Source: Chondrocystis sp. NIES-4102 (lineage in GTDB: Bacteria; Cyanobacteriota; Cyanobacteriia; Cyanobacteriales; Xenococcaceae). From it: a stretch of DNA of 64,000 nt. A model generated the notes under the pieces. The model saw nothing but the letters and a program-made list of their open reading frames with translations. It was not told the origin of the DNA and ran no database searches. The position numbers were made by a program, and so were the translations under genes. Location: the NCBI GenBank assembly GCA_002368355.1, contig AP018282.1, positions 1-64,000 on the forward strand, read 5' to 3'. This document shows, piece after piece, positions 16,975 to 25,156 of the stretch (position 1 is the first letter of the stretch; each line of letters begins with the position of its first letter).

Positions 16975-18159
16975 TCATCCTCTGTGACTGATTTTGTTTT
17001 TAAGGAGAGGGATAAAGTAAAAACCACTCAATAGACCAATTCCAACAATTCCAATTAAGTAGCCAAGAACGATCGATCGCACTAATAATGGAGGTGCGAC
17101 TCCTTCAACTTCAATCTCTCGTCGAACTTGAAAAGGTTCAAATTGTCTTGCTGCATTGGGTTTAGGTGCAACTTTTACTTCAATTTTGTGGGGCGCACCA
17201 TCAAAAAATTGCTGCTGCCATGCGAACTTTCCCGCTTCGTTAAGGACACCTTGATAGGCAAAAGCTAGCCAATTATTTTCAAGTTGAGTAGTTTTGAGAT
17301 CGACAACTGCATCTGTTATGGGTACATTTGTTTTAGTGTCGATGAGTTGTACTTTTAAGTTAGCAGGAGTTCCCACCTTAGCATTGGGATCTCCAGATAA
17401 TTGTACTTCTAAACCTTGAGACTGTATAATCCCTGATTTACTATTTTCTGGGACAGATTCCCTCAGATGAGACATGGGCATAGACATTTGAGACTGGACG
17501 ATTTCAGCACTGACATTGACGAATAATAAAACAGCGATCGCCGTAACTATTAACCCACTCAACAATAAGCGAACTCGTGTCGGGACAACTTCTCTTGTGG
17601 GGATTTGGGGTTGTCCTGCGATCGCTAAACCTCCAATTAAACCTACGCCTAATAAAATTCCAGCTAAAATCAAGAAATTTTGATATTTAAGCCAATTTTC
17701 TGGGACAGATAAGGTTAGCTTTTGCTCAAATGGGACAAAAGTATTAGCTTCGGTAGGGGCGACATTTACTAATAGTTGATAAGTGCCGCGAATCGGGAAC
17801 ATTTGTTGAATTTGTAATTTCCCTTGAGGCGCGATCGCCTCCATCTCCAGTAGTTTTGTTCCTTCTACAATGGGGAAATCTGTAGTAAACCAGGGATTTT
17901 TGGGTGGGGTGAGAATTTTTAAGTTAATTTTGGCATTTTCTAGAGAGTTACCTGCTGCATCTATGGATTTTAATTTTAAAAGAACGGGCGATTGTGGCTT
18001 AGTCGCTTCTGCTTCAAAAGGAGTAATTTGACTGACTGGTGGACTAGTAATCAGTTGCACGCGCGCTCGTGGAGACTGAGAAAAACCGATTTTGGTACAG
18101 AAAATAACGCCTATCAAACAAACAGCACTGATAAGCGCAAAAAACTTGAATTTTGACAT
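16975..18159 (-). CDS. Membrane protein with two Ig-like (FixH/YtkA-type) domains
   Basis: A 394-residue protein with an N-terminal signal, an extracytoplasmic beta-rich domain (about 35-155), two membrane helices (about 165-220), a second beta-rich domain (about 255-350, with AFAYQG and FDGAPHKIEV) and a final helix. The two soluble domains look like FixH/YtkA-type folds, sometimes linked to metal handling. It follows the riboswitch-controlled cbtB gene by 52 nt and may share its transcript. A truncated paralogue lies at 36311-36613. Precise function unknown. Confidence 0.65.
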   Translation of the reverse strand: MSKFKFFALISAVCLIGVIFCTKIGFSQSPRARVQLITSPPVSQITPFEAEATKPQSPVLLKLKSIDAAGNSLENAKINLKILTPPKNPWFTTDFPIVEGTKLLEMEAIAPQGKLQIQQMFPIRGTYQLLVNVAPTEANTFVPFEQKLTLSVPENWLKYQNFLILAGILLGVGLIGGLAIAGQPQIPTREVVPTRVRLLLSGLIVTAIAVLLFVNVSAEIVQSQMSMPMSHLRESVPENSKSGIIQSQGLEVQLSGDPNAKVGTPANLKVQLIDTKTNVPITDAVVDLKTTQLENNWLAFAYQGVLNEAGKFAWQQQFFDGAPHKIEVKVAPKPNAARQFEPFQVRREIEVEGVAPPLLVRSIVLGYLIGIVGIGLLSGFYFIPLLKNKISHRG

Positions 18160-18211
18160 TTTAATTGGAGACTTATGCTAATTTTTGGCTTGTCTTGGCG
18201 AACGCTTTCTT

Positions 18212-18403
18212 CTAATGACAACCAACTAGTAGGGTGTGGTGACGTAAGGAATGTACGCTATCGTGAACAGGAGGATAAGTTGTAAAATAGATAGTCCAAA
18301 GAATTAAGGCGCACAGAGAAACGTAGAGACTAGCTTGTACGGGTTTTGATAAAGTTAAGCGCGATGCTTGTTGTCGAAATGATGTATTAAAGCGAACGTT
18401 CAT
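18212..18403 (-). CDS. cbtB: CbtB-like small cobalt-transport-associated membrane protein
   Basis: A 63-residue protein with one hydrophobic helix (QASLYVSLCALILWTIYFT) and a His-rich C terminus PPVHDSVHSLRHHTLLVGCH, which matches the VHD...LRH...CH end of CbtB proteins. CbtB is part of proposed cobalt uptake systems controlled by B12 riboswitches. The ATG at 18403 is preceded by GAGG, and a cobalamin riboswitch lies immediately upstream. The usual partner CbtA is not in the window. Confidence 0.75.
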   Translation of the reverse strand: MNVRFNTSFRQQASRLTLSKPVQASLYVSLCALILWTIYFTTYPPVHDSVHSLRHHTLLVGCH

Positions 18404-18442
18404 GCTGTACCTCGCAGATGAATTTGGGTAAGTTGAAGTATC

Positions 18443-18590
18443 GGCGGGCATCCTGACTTATCGATTTTGGCTTGATAATTTATACTCAAACCCAAAATTA
18501 AATTACAGTTGCGGGACAGTGTTGGATTTTCACCAAGCTTTCCCCATTAATTCTATTAGCTGCTCACTACTAGAACCGATCTGATGTTTA
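18443..18590 (-). ncRNA. Cobalamin riboswitch
   Basis: On the minus strand the conserved elements appear in order: GGTGAAAATCC (about 18533-18523), TCCCGCAACTGT, and the B12 box AGTCAGGATGCCCGCC at 18458-18443. These match the cobalamin riboswitch consensus. The B12 box ends 40 nt before the cbtB-like start, so control of cbtB translation or transcription is expected. The outer boundary on the 18590 side is approximate. Confidence 0.88.
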
Positions 18591-18631
18591 ATTTTACCAC
18601 GTATACGTATTGTTAGTCTTGGCGATCGCTT

Positions 18632-19192
18632 TTACGAAAGAACCTTTGCCGTCTTATCCGCAAACTGCACCTCAACGACTCCCCGAAACATATTCATTCC
18701 GCAGGTGAATTCGTATCTGCCAGGTTTCTGGGGTGTGAACTCAATTGGTGTAACTCGATTTAGAGGTAGTATTTGAGCAATTCCTAAATCGGGAAAACGG
18801 ACTTCTTCGAGACAACTACTGGCATCCTTGCGATCGAAGTTTAACCTAACTTTTTGACCCCCTCGAACTACAATTTGACTGGGTTCGTAACCGCCATCAA
18901 CGGTGACAGTAATCTCTTGAATGTCCCCTTGTATAGTTGCTTGACGAAATTTAGGTTTACTCGCTAAGAACCACCACAGTTCTAAACCAATCAGTCCCAA
19001 TCCACCAACCGTAACTAGAATCTTATTACTTAAGGGTTGTTCGATGGGTTGAAACTGTCCTGTTCGTTCGCCTTGAGAAGGTTGCATTTCATTCATATTG
19101 TGAGGCATTTGGGCAACTGCTTCACCCGAAGCAATTCCTAACACCATTCCTAAACTTGCAATACTGCTGGCGATTGCTTTTCTATTCATCAT
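18632..19192 (-). CDS. Membrane-anchored cupredoxin-domain protein
   Basis: A 186-residue protein with a signal-like N terminus, a Met-rich stretch (MPHNMNEM), one membrane helix (about 55-80) and a C-terminal cupredoxin-like domain of about 95 residues. Likely metal ligands include SSCLEEV and the ending GRYEFTCGMNMFRG. It follows copA and a 25-residue ORF in the same direction, so it probably receives or buffers copper from the ATPase. ATG 19192 has AGAGG upstream; TTG 19198 is less likely. Confidence 0.75.
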   Translation of the reverse strand: MMNRKAIASSIASLGMVLGIASGEAVAQMPHNMNEMQPSQGERTGQFQPIEQPLSNKILVTVGGLGLIGLELWWFLASKPKFRQATIQGDIQEITVTVDGGYEPSQIVVRGGQKVRLNFDRKDASSCLEEVRFPDLGIAQILPLNRVTPIEFTPQKPGRYEFTCGMNMFRGVVEVQFADKTAKVLS

Positions 19193-19203
19193 TGTCAAAC
19201 CTC

Positions 19204-19281
19204 TTAAATAATCGCTCCAGAAATTACTCCAACTAGAAACCCAAATCCTGCCAATGTAGCGAAAAAGACGATTGTTTTCAT
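19204..19281 (-). CDS. Putative 25-residue hydrophobic peptide between copA and the cupredoxin gene
   Basis: The ORF encodes one hydrophobic helix with many Gly residues (MKTIVFFATLAGFGFLVGVI, ending SGAII). It starts 12 nt after the copA stop and ends 11 nt before the cupredoxin start, with the next ribosome site overlapping its end. Position and composition suggest a small ATPase-associated membrane peptide, but this is inference. Confidence 0.45.
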   Translation of the reverse strand: MKTIVFFATLAGFGFLVGVISGAII

Positions 19282-19293
19282 ACTAATATTCCT

Positions 19294-21597
19294 CTAACCA
19301 TGGGTTTTCGGTCGAAAATTACGCAAACGCAAAGCATTTGTTACCACCGACACGGAACTAAATGCCATCGCTGCACCTGCAATGATGGGACTGAGCAACC
19401 AACCAAAGAAAGGATAGAGAATTCCTGCTGCGATGGGAATGCCAGCAATATTGTAGATAAAGGCGAAGAAGAGATTTTGACGAATGTTACGCATAGTAGC
19501 GCGACTTAATTGTATGGCTGTGACAATCCCCTGTAAATCTCCTGAAATCAAGGTGATATCGCTAGCTGCGATCGCTACATCCGTTCCCGTACCAATTGCT
19601 ATTCCTACGTCGGCTTGTGCTAAGGCTGGTGCGTCATTGATGCCATCACCCACCATAGCAACGATTTTACGGGGCGTATAAAGGTCGGAGGTCTTCTCCG
19701 ACCACAGCCCCTCACCTTCTGACTGGATTGCCTCAACTGTAGCAGCTTTTTGTTCGGGGCGAACTTCAGCAAAAACGCGCTCGATTCCTACTTCGCGAGC
19801 AATAACTTCAGCGGTACGGCGGTTGTCTCCAGTTAACATTACCACTTCCAAGCCCATTTTTTGTAAGGCTCGAATTGCTTGAATTGAAGAAGGTTTTACC
19901 GAATCGGCAATGCCCATAATGCCCTGAATTTTTCTATCTACAGCAATCCAAATAACGGTTTTACCGAGATATTCCAATCTCTCCCAGTCTTTTTGTAGGT
20001 TGCTAGTATCTATGTTTAATTCGTTCAGCCAACGGTGTGTTCCAATTTGTATCCATCGATCCCAAACATAGCCTTGTACACCGCTACCAGCGATCGCTTC
20101 AAATTCTTTGACATCATCTAACTTTACCCTTTGAGATTGAGCGTATTGCACGACAGCTTCAGCCAGAGGATGTTCGGAATTTCTTTCTACAGATGCCGCA
20201 AGACACAATAAATTTAATTTGTTGCTGTTGGCAATACCGTTAACGGTTACAAAATCAGTCACAGTCGGTTTACCTTGGGTAATCGTTCCTGTTTTATCAA
20301 GGACGATCGCTTTTAACTTGTGTGCCATTTCTAGGCTTTCTGCACCTTTGATGAGAATGCCATTTTCCGCTCCCTTACCCGTTCCTACCATAATTGAAGT
20401 CGGGGTTGCCAAACCAAGCGCACAGGGACAAGCAATAATTAACACGCCGACTGTGGTAATCAACGCCATCGTTACATTTCCCATGATGTTGTACCAGAGG
20501 ATAAAAGTAGCGATCGCAATGGTAATGACAGCAGGTACAAACCATCCCGTCACGCGATCGGCTAAACGTTGAATCGGTGCTTTTGAGCCTTGTGCTTGCT
20601 GCACCAGCTTGACAATCTGCGCTAAGAAAGTGTCTTTACCTACTTTTGTGGCTTTGAATTTAAAGCTACCAGTTTTATTAATCGTCGCGCCAATAACTTC
20701 ATCGCCCGAACGCTTTTTCACGGCAACGCTTTCACCCGTAACCATCGCTTCATCAATGGTAGAAGCACCTTCAACGATCTCGCCATCGACGGGAATCTTC
20801 TCCCCTGGGCGTACCAAAATGATATCTCCAAGAATTACTTCAGCGATGGGAATATCTATTTCGCGATGATTACGAATCACCCTTGCTGTTTTAGCTTGTA
20901 AACCCATCAGCTTACGAATTGCTTCTGAGGTTTGTCCCCTGGCACGATTTTCTAATAAGCGTCCCAATAAAATCAAGGCAATAATTACCGATGCAGCTTC
21001 AAAGTAGACATCAGGTGTAAGTCCCTGTGCGATAAACCATTGTGGAAAAAAGGTTGGAAATAGTGAATATAAGTAAGCTGTACCCGTACCAATCGCCACT
21101 AGGGTATCCATTGTGGCTGTATGGCGTTTGAGGGCTTTCCAGGCATTGATAAAGAAGGATGAGCCACACCAAAATAGTACAGGCGCAGTCAGCACTAGTT
21201 GTAGCCAAGGATTGTGCATCCATGTAGGAATGAAAGGAATGGGTAATCCTGTCATCATCGGCAGCGAACCAATAACCAGAATGGCACTAATCATTCCGCT
21301 AACCCATACCTTACGAGTCAGTTGACGATTTTCAATTTGTCGCGAGCGTCGTTCTGTATAATCTTCTGGGGCAAGTACCTCGTCTTGCATGGGCAAAGCC
21401 GAATATCCTGCTGCATCGACGGCTTCTTGAATCGCTGCTACATCGGTTCGATCTTGATCGTAAGTGACAGTGGCAAGTTCTGCACCAAAATTGACACTAC
21501 ATTCATTCACGCCTGGAACTGCTCGAATTGCTTCTTCGATATTAATGGCACAAGAGGCACAACTCATGCCTCGCAGTTTCAGATTAGTATTTTCCAC
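19294..21597 (-). CDS. copA: Cu(I)-exporting P-type ATPase CopA
   Basis: A 767-residue Cu(I) pump with one N-terminal HMA domain (GMSCASC, residues 10-16), TGES, the membrane metal site CPC (Cys390, Cys392), phosphorylated D434 in [13 protein letters not shown] and GDGINDAP. It is unusual in carrying about 15 extra residues ([15 protein letters not shown], near 629-643) right before the IVAMVGDG segment, encoded by a palindromic DNA insert. Gene order copZ-copA-mini peptide-cupredoxin defines a copper operon under a MerR-type promoter. Confidence 0.94.
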   Translation of the reverse strand: MENTNLKLRGMSCASCAINIEEAIRAVPGVNECSVNFGAELATVTYDQDRTDVAAIQEAVDAAGYSALPMQDEVLAPEDYTERRSRQIENRQLTRKVWVSGMISAILVIGSLPMMTGLPIPFIPTWMHNPWLQLVLTAPVLFWCGSSFFINAWKALKRHTATMDTLVAIGTGTAYLYSLFPTFFPQWFIAQGLTPDVYFEAASVIIALILLGRLLENRARGQTSEAIRKLMGLQAKTARVIRNHREIDIPIAEVILGDIILVRPGEKIPVDGEIVEGASTIDEAMVTGESVAVKKRSGDEVIGATINKTGSFKFKATKVGKDTFLAQIVKLVQQAQGSKAPIQRLADRVTGWFVPAVITIAIATFILWYNIMGNVTMALITTVGVLIIACPCALGLATPTSIMVGTGKGAENGILIKGAESLEMAHKLKAIVLDKTGTITQGKPTVTDFVTVNGIANSNKLNLLCLAASVERNSEHPLAEAVVQYAQSQRVKLDDVKEFEAIAGSGVQGYVWDRWIQIGTHRWLNELNIDTSNLQKDWERLEYLGKTVIWIAVDRKIQGIMGIADSVKPSSIQAIRALQKMGLEVVMLTGDNRRTAEVIAREVGIERVFAEVRPEQKAATVEAIQSEGEGLWSEKTSDLYTPRKIVAMVGDGINDAPALAQADVGIAIGTGTDVAIAASDITLISGDLQGIVTAIQLSRATMRNIRQNLFFAFIYNIAGIPIAAGILYPFFGWLLSPIIAGAAMAFSSVSVVTNALRLRNFRPKTHG
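19673..19711 (-). repeat. Palindromic insert within copA
   Basis: Nested inverted repeats: GGTCGGAG (19683-19690) pairs with CTCCGACC (19696-19703), and outer GGGGC (19673-19677) pairs with GCCCC (19707-19711). It falls exactly where CopA has extra residues relative to usual family members and keeps the reading frame. Confidence 0.7.
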
Positions 21598-21640
21598 TTC
21601 CTACCTCCTGACTTGGGTTTTCAATAATTCCCAGCATTAT

Positions 21641-21835
21641 TCAGGTAACGGTATAACCTGCTGCTGTAATCGCTTGGGAGATCTCAGCTTCTGATGCTTT
21701 CGTTTCAATTTCGACAAGCTTAGTTTTGGGTTCGGCTCGTACAGTTGCAGTTGGATCGATTTCTTTTATTGCTTTGGTAATGGTATCTCCACAAGCCGAA
21801 CAAGCCATGTTGGGAACTTTAAGTTGTAATGTCAT
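21641..21835 (-). CDS. copZ: CopZ-like HMA-domain copper chaperone
   Basis: A 64-residue HMA protein: MTLQLKVPNMACSACGDTI with the MxCxxC copper site (MACSAC), then the ferredoxin-like fold ending AAGYTV. It should deliver Cu(I) to the CopA encoded 43 nt downstream. The ATG at 21835 starts the homology; the longer in-frame start at 21898 would lie inside the promoter. Transcription is probably from the MerR-type promoter just upstream. Confidence 0.85.
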   Translation of the reverse strand: MTLQLKVPNMACSACGDTITKAIKEIDPTATVRAEPKTKLVEIETKASEAEISQAITAAGYTVT

Positions 21836-21866
21836 AATTTCTACCTTTTTGCGCTCGATTACTTTT

Positions 21867-21898
21867 ATTGTGAAGTCTCTAGTTAACTGGAGAGTCAA
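21867..21898 (-). promoter_or_regulatory. MerR-type promoter for the copZ-copA operon
   Basis: On the minus strand TTGACT (21898-21893) and CACAAT (21872-21867) are separated by 20 bp containing the dyad CTCCAGTTAACTAGAG. The operator belongs to the same family as those at 9979, 10560, 16897 and 33492. Confidence 0.78.
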
Positions 21899-22036
21899 GA
21901 GGGTAAACGAGAAAAATCTAAATATCTATCGAAATGAGTGCCAACAGAGTAATTAGTCTCTATCGGAAGTAGTAGTAGCGCTAATATTTGGTTTGATAGC
22001 ATTGAGGCAACTCGTTACGGAGGCGAACGATAACTG

Positions 22037-22614
22037 ATGAGCATTGTAGACAGCATTTTCATGCGGATGTTCGGTCGTCCTCAAGGAATGCTGGGCAGGT
22101 TGGTGGCATCATTATGGCGCGTATGAATCAAGCGTTCACTTATTCGGTTATCGACCTGCTCGACATTCAACCGAACGATCGAGTGTTGGAAATTGGATTT
22201 GGCTCTGGAATGGGCATTCAGCGTCTAGCTGAGTTGGCATCAACAGGATATATTGCAGGTATCGATTACTCTAAAGAAATGGTCGAGCAAGCTACAGATC
22301 GGAATAGGTCAGCGATCGATGCTGGTTTGGTCGATTTACGGCAAGGTTCGGTGGAAAGCTTGTCCTTTGAAGACAGCACCTTCGATAAAGCACTGGCGGT
22401 TAACTCCATGCAAGTCTGGTCAGATGCCACGCTCGGACTGCGGGAAATGCGGCGAGTCATGAAGAATGTTGATGGCAGGATTGCGCTTGGTTTTACTCCT
22501 TATTCGGGACAGTCGAGTAACGGATTGACTGAGATGCTCACAACTGCTGGCTTCACAGAGGTGCAGCTAGTAGAGACAGAGCGCGGTTTCTGTGCGCTGG
22601 CGATCGCATCATAA
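22037..22614 (+). pseudogene. Frameshifted class I SAM methyltransferase
   Basis: The gene begins at ATG 22037 (MSIVDSIFMRMFGRPQGMLG) and is disrupted near 22101-22106: a one-base loss in a G run (TTGGTGG, expected TTGGGTGG) shifts the frame. The rest continues from about 22102 (GGIIMARMNQ) to 22614 with motif I DRVLEIGFGSG. Without the shift it would parallel the paralogue at 13158-13775 along its length. The downstream ORF from ATG 22114 could still make a 166-residue protein lacking about 26 N-terminal residues. A sequencing error is the alternative. Confidence 0.72.
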
Positions 22615-22662
22615 TCAAAGTAGTGTTCAAGATATTGAATTTAACGTATTTGTGAGAGAAGT

Positions 22663-22685
22663 CCCTATGCCCCTATAGGCTAGGG
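22663..22685 (+). repeat. Bulged hairpin, candidate left-end structure of the tnpB element
   Basis: CCCTATGCC (22663-22671) pairs with GGCTAGGG (22678-22685) leaving one unpaired T in the stem. Imperfect subterminal hairpins with extrahelical bases are typical of IS200/IS605 ends. The exact left boundary could not be set from this one copy. Confidence 0.4.
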
Positions 22686-22730
22686 ATAAATCGAACTTGG
22701 CACTAAGCAAAATTAATTATCTACGACAAT

Positions 22731-22757
22731 TCTATCATTGCATAATATAATGATAGA
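22731..22757 (+). promoter_or_regulatory. Perfect inverted repeat covering the tnpB start codon
   Basis: TCTATCATT (22731-22739) and AATGATAGA (22749-22757) form a 9-bp stem with a 9-nt loop. The predicted tnpB ATG (22750-22752) lies in the 3' arm, so the hairpin would hide the start in mRNA, as known for IS200-type transposase genes. Confidence 0.6.
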
Positions 22758-22763
22758 CATGAT
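22750..22763 (+). other. tnpB exon 1 (5' exon of the group II intron)
   Basis: ATGATAGACATGAT directly precedes the intron's GTGCGAC start. Joined to TAGACAAGTG at 25157 it reads M-I-D-M-I-R-Q-V-Q-K-V-R, in frame with TnpB. Its last six bases CATGAT (IBS1) are complementary to ATCATG at 23035-23040 inside the intron (EBS1). Confidence 0.7.
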
Positions 22764-25156
22764 GTGCGACCTGAAAGTTGCATTTAAGAGTGAGTCCCTA
22801 AGAAAGACTCCAGCTTAGTAGTCAAGGCTGTACCCGCCAAAAGGGGCATTGTTGGTAACAGGAATGTTTCAGAGCTAGATGGTAAAGTGTCTCAAAGTAG
22901 TTAAAACATCCATACTATTAGAGGCTAGGGTAAGACGTACACGATTAACAATAAGTGAACTTGTGTTGAGGCTTCTTAATATCAGAACACCCAATAATGA
23001 TGTTTGGGGTGTAGAGAATTCAGGAATTTATTCCATCATGCAATAAATTTATAGGTAAATCCTCCGAATCAGGATTTACTAGACTACTACGAATCTCGAA
23101 TCAATTAGGAGTAAAGCAAGAATCTAAATACGTCGCATCTCAAAGATGTGAAACAGGAAAAATCCTACTAGGTCTTGGGAGAAGTCGAAATCCCAAGTAA
23201 GCCAACCGCAAGGAAAGCCTAATCCCTGAGAGGGCAAAGGATGTCTAAGAAGCGAATGCCGTCACCCGTAAGGGAACAGGAATTCATAACTGGGCGGATA
23301 GGGTTTTGCCCAACTCGAAAGAGTGCTGACATAGACAGGTGATATCAGCTTTAAATGACAAAGTAAAGAAACCGAATTCGACAGGGAAAAGTTAGATGCC
23401 TAGTGCAAACGTAACCACGAAGACAACCGAATGGCATGAAGTCAATTGGCAGAATGCCTACGACAACGTTAGGAATCTGAGACGACGCATTTTCAAAGCA
23501 ACTCAATCTGAAGACTGGCGGAAAGTCCGTAATCTCCAAAGGTTAATGCTCCGAAGTTACTCTAACGTATTGTTAGCCGTTAGGAAAACAACACAGGATA
23601 ATAAGGGGCGAAAAACTGCGGGAGTAGACAAGGTACTAGTCAAAACACCCCGTAAAAGGGGGCAAATGGTTGACGACTTAATAAACAACCAAGACTGGAA
23701 ACCAAAACCCGTCAGAAGAGTGTACATACCAAAATCAAATGGTAAAAAACGCCCGTTGGGTATTCCGACAATCAAGGACAGATGCTTACAAGCAATTGTA
23801 AAAAATGCTCTTGAACCATGTTGGGAAGCCCAATTTGAGGGAATTAGCTACGGTTTTCGTCCAGGTAAAAGTCCCCATGACGCAATTGCAAAAATATATT
23901 TAGCAGTACGTCCTAATAAAAAGAAAAAGTGGGTGGTAGATGCCGACATCAAAGGATGTTTTGATAATATTGATCATGAACAATTACTCTCTACGATAGG
24001 GAATTTCCCAGGTAGAAGCCTGATTAAAGAATGGTTAAAAGCTGGATATGTTGACAACAACATATTTCATACACAAAACTCTGGAACACCACAAGGTGGA
24101 ATCATTAGCCCACTCTTAGCTAATATTGCCTTACATGGCATGGAAAATGCTTTAGGAATTATATACAATTCTAGAGGCGATTCCATAGGCAAAAGAATTG
24201 TGGTTAGATACGCCGATGACTTTGTAATCCTATGTGAATCCAAACAGGACGCAGACAAAGCCAGAAGTGACATAGATAACTGGCTATCTCTCAAAGGATT
24301 AAATTTATCCTCAGAAAAGACCAATATCGTACACATCACGGAAGGCTTTGACTTCCTCGGTTTCAACATCAGGCATTACAAAGTCAACAATACGAAAACT
24401 GGCTATAAACTCCTGATTAAACCTAGTAAGAAATTCCTACAAAATACTCGAAAAGACTTGAGAGAAATTTTTCTCAAGCATTCGGGAGAAAGAATAGGAA
24501 AACTAATAGGGGAAATTAACCCAGTAATACGAGGAAAAGCCAATTACATAAATAAAGTAGTGTCTTCCAAGATATTCTCAAAATTAGATGATTATCTATT
24601 CTTAAGACAGGTTAGATTCGTAAAGCGTACACACCCAAAGAAAAAGAAAAAGTGGACGCAGAACAAATACTGGGGAAGATTAAATCTACAAAGGAAAGAT
24701 AACTGGGTCTTTGGAGATAAAGAATCAGGAAACCTCATGCTAAAGTTTAGCTGGACAAAGATTGAACGACACTCACTTGTAAAGAAAAGGGCTTCACCTG
24801 ATGACCCTTCACTCCAAGAGTACTGGTCAAAAAGAAACAAGAAAAGTCAAAAATCAGAAGCAGTTAAATTTAGTGCGAAGCAAGAACAAGTAGCATATAA
24901 ACAAGGTTATAAATGCCCCGTGTGTAGTCAATCATTGTTTAACAATGAACCTCTACATTTACACCATATCGTACCTAAAGGCGAAGGTGGAAAAGACACA
25001 ATAAATAACTTAGTTTGGTTACATCTGTTCTGCCATCATAAGGTACACTATGAAAACTAAAAAGATTAAGCGATATTGCTTGAGCCGAGTGCTTGGAAAC
25101 TTGCACGCTCGGTTCTGAGGGGGGAAAAGAACAGTGATGTCCTCGCCCTACCCGAC
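22764..25156 (+). mobile_element. Group II intron (2393 nt) inserted in tnpB
   Basis: The 5' end GTGCGACCTG fits the GUGYG consensus. A structured leader of about 630 nt precedes the maturase ORF. Domain V is clear at about 25082-25115 (GAGCCGAGTGC, GAAA-type loop, GCACGCTCGGTTC), followed by a domain VI stem and a 3' end CCCGAC (AY) at 25156. EBS1 ATCATG (23035-23040) pairs with IBS1 CATGAT (22758-22763); CTATTA (22915-22920) is a candidate EBS2 for TGATAG (22751-22756) with one G-U pair. The element looks complete and probably active. Confidence 0.88.
23396..25060 (+). CDS. ltrA: Group II intron reverse transcriptase/maturase with HNH endonuclease domain
   Basis: A 554-residue intron-encoded protein that reverse-transcribes the intron, assists splicing and cuts the target. 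Visible parts: an N-terminal RT0-like region (TEWHEVNWQNAYDNVRNLRR), fingers and palm (RRVYIPKSNGKKRPLGIPTI, GFRPGKSPHDAI, GTPQGGIISPLLANI), the catalytic RYADDF, maturase domain X (about 340-450), and an HNH/En domain with CPVC, HLHHIVPKGEGG and FCHHKVH. Length and all motifs are intact. It starts 632 nt into the intron, in the usual domain IV position. Confidence 0.95.
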   Translation: MPSANVTTKTTEWHEVNWQNAYDNVRNLRRRIFKATQSEDWRKVRNLQRLMLRSYSNVLLAVRKTTQDNKGRKTAGVDKVLVKTPRKRGQMVDDLINNQDWKPKPVRRVYIPKSNGKKRPLGIPTIKDRCLQAIVKNALEPCWEAQFEGISYGFRPGKSPHDAIAKIYLAVRPNKKKKWVVDADIKGCFDNIDHEQLLSTIGNFPGRSLIKEWLKAGYVDNNIFHTQNSGTPQGGIISPLLANIALHGMENALGIIYNSRGDSIGKRIVVRYADDFVILCESKQDADKARSDIDNWLSLKGLNLSSEKTNIVHITEGFDFLGFNIRHYKVNNTKTGYKLLIKPSKKFLQNTRKDLREIFLKHSGERIGKLIGEINPVIRGKANYINKVVSSKIFSKLDDYLFLRQVRFVKRTHPKKKKKWTQNKYWGRLNLQRKDNWVFGDKESGNLMLKFSWTKIERHSLVKKRASPDDPSLQEYWSKRNKKSQKSEAVKFSAKQEQVAYKQGYKCPVCSQSLFNNEPLHLHHIVPKGEGGKDTINNLVWLHLFCHHKVHYEN

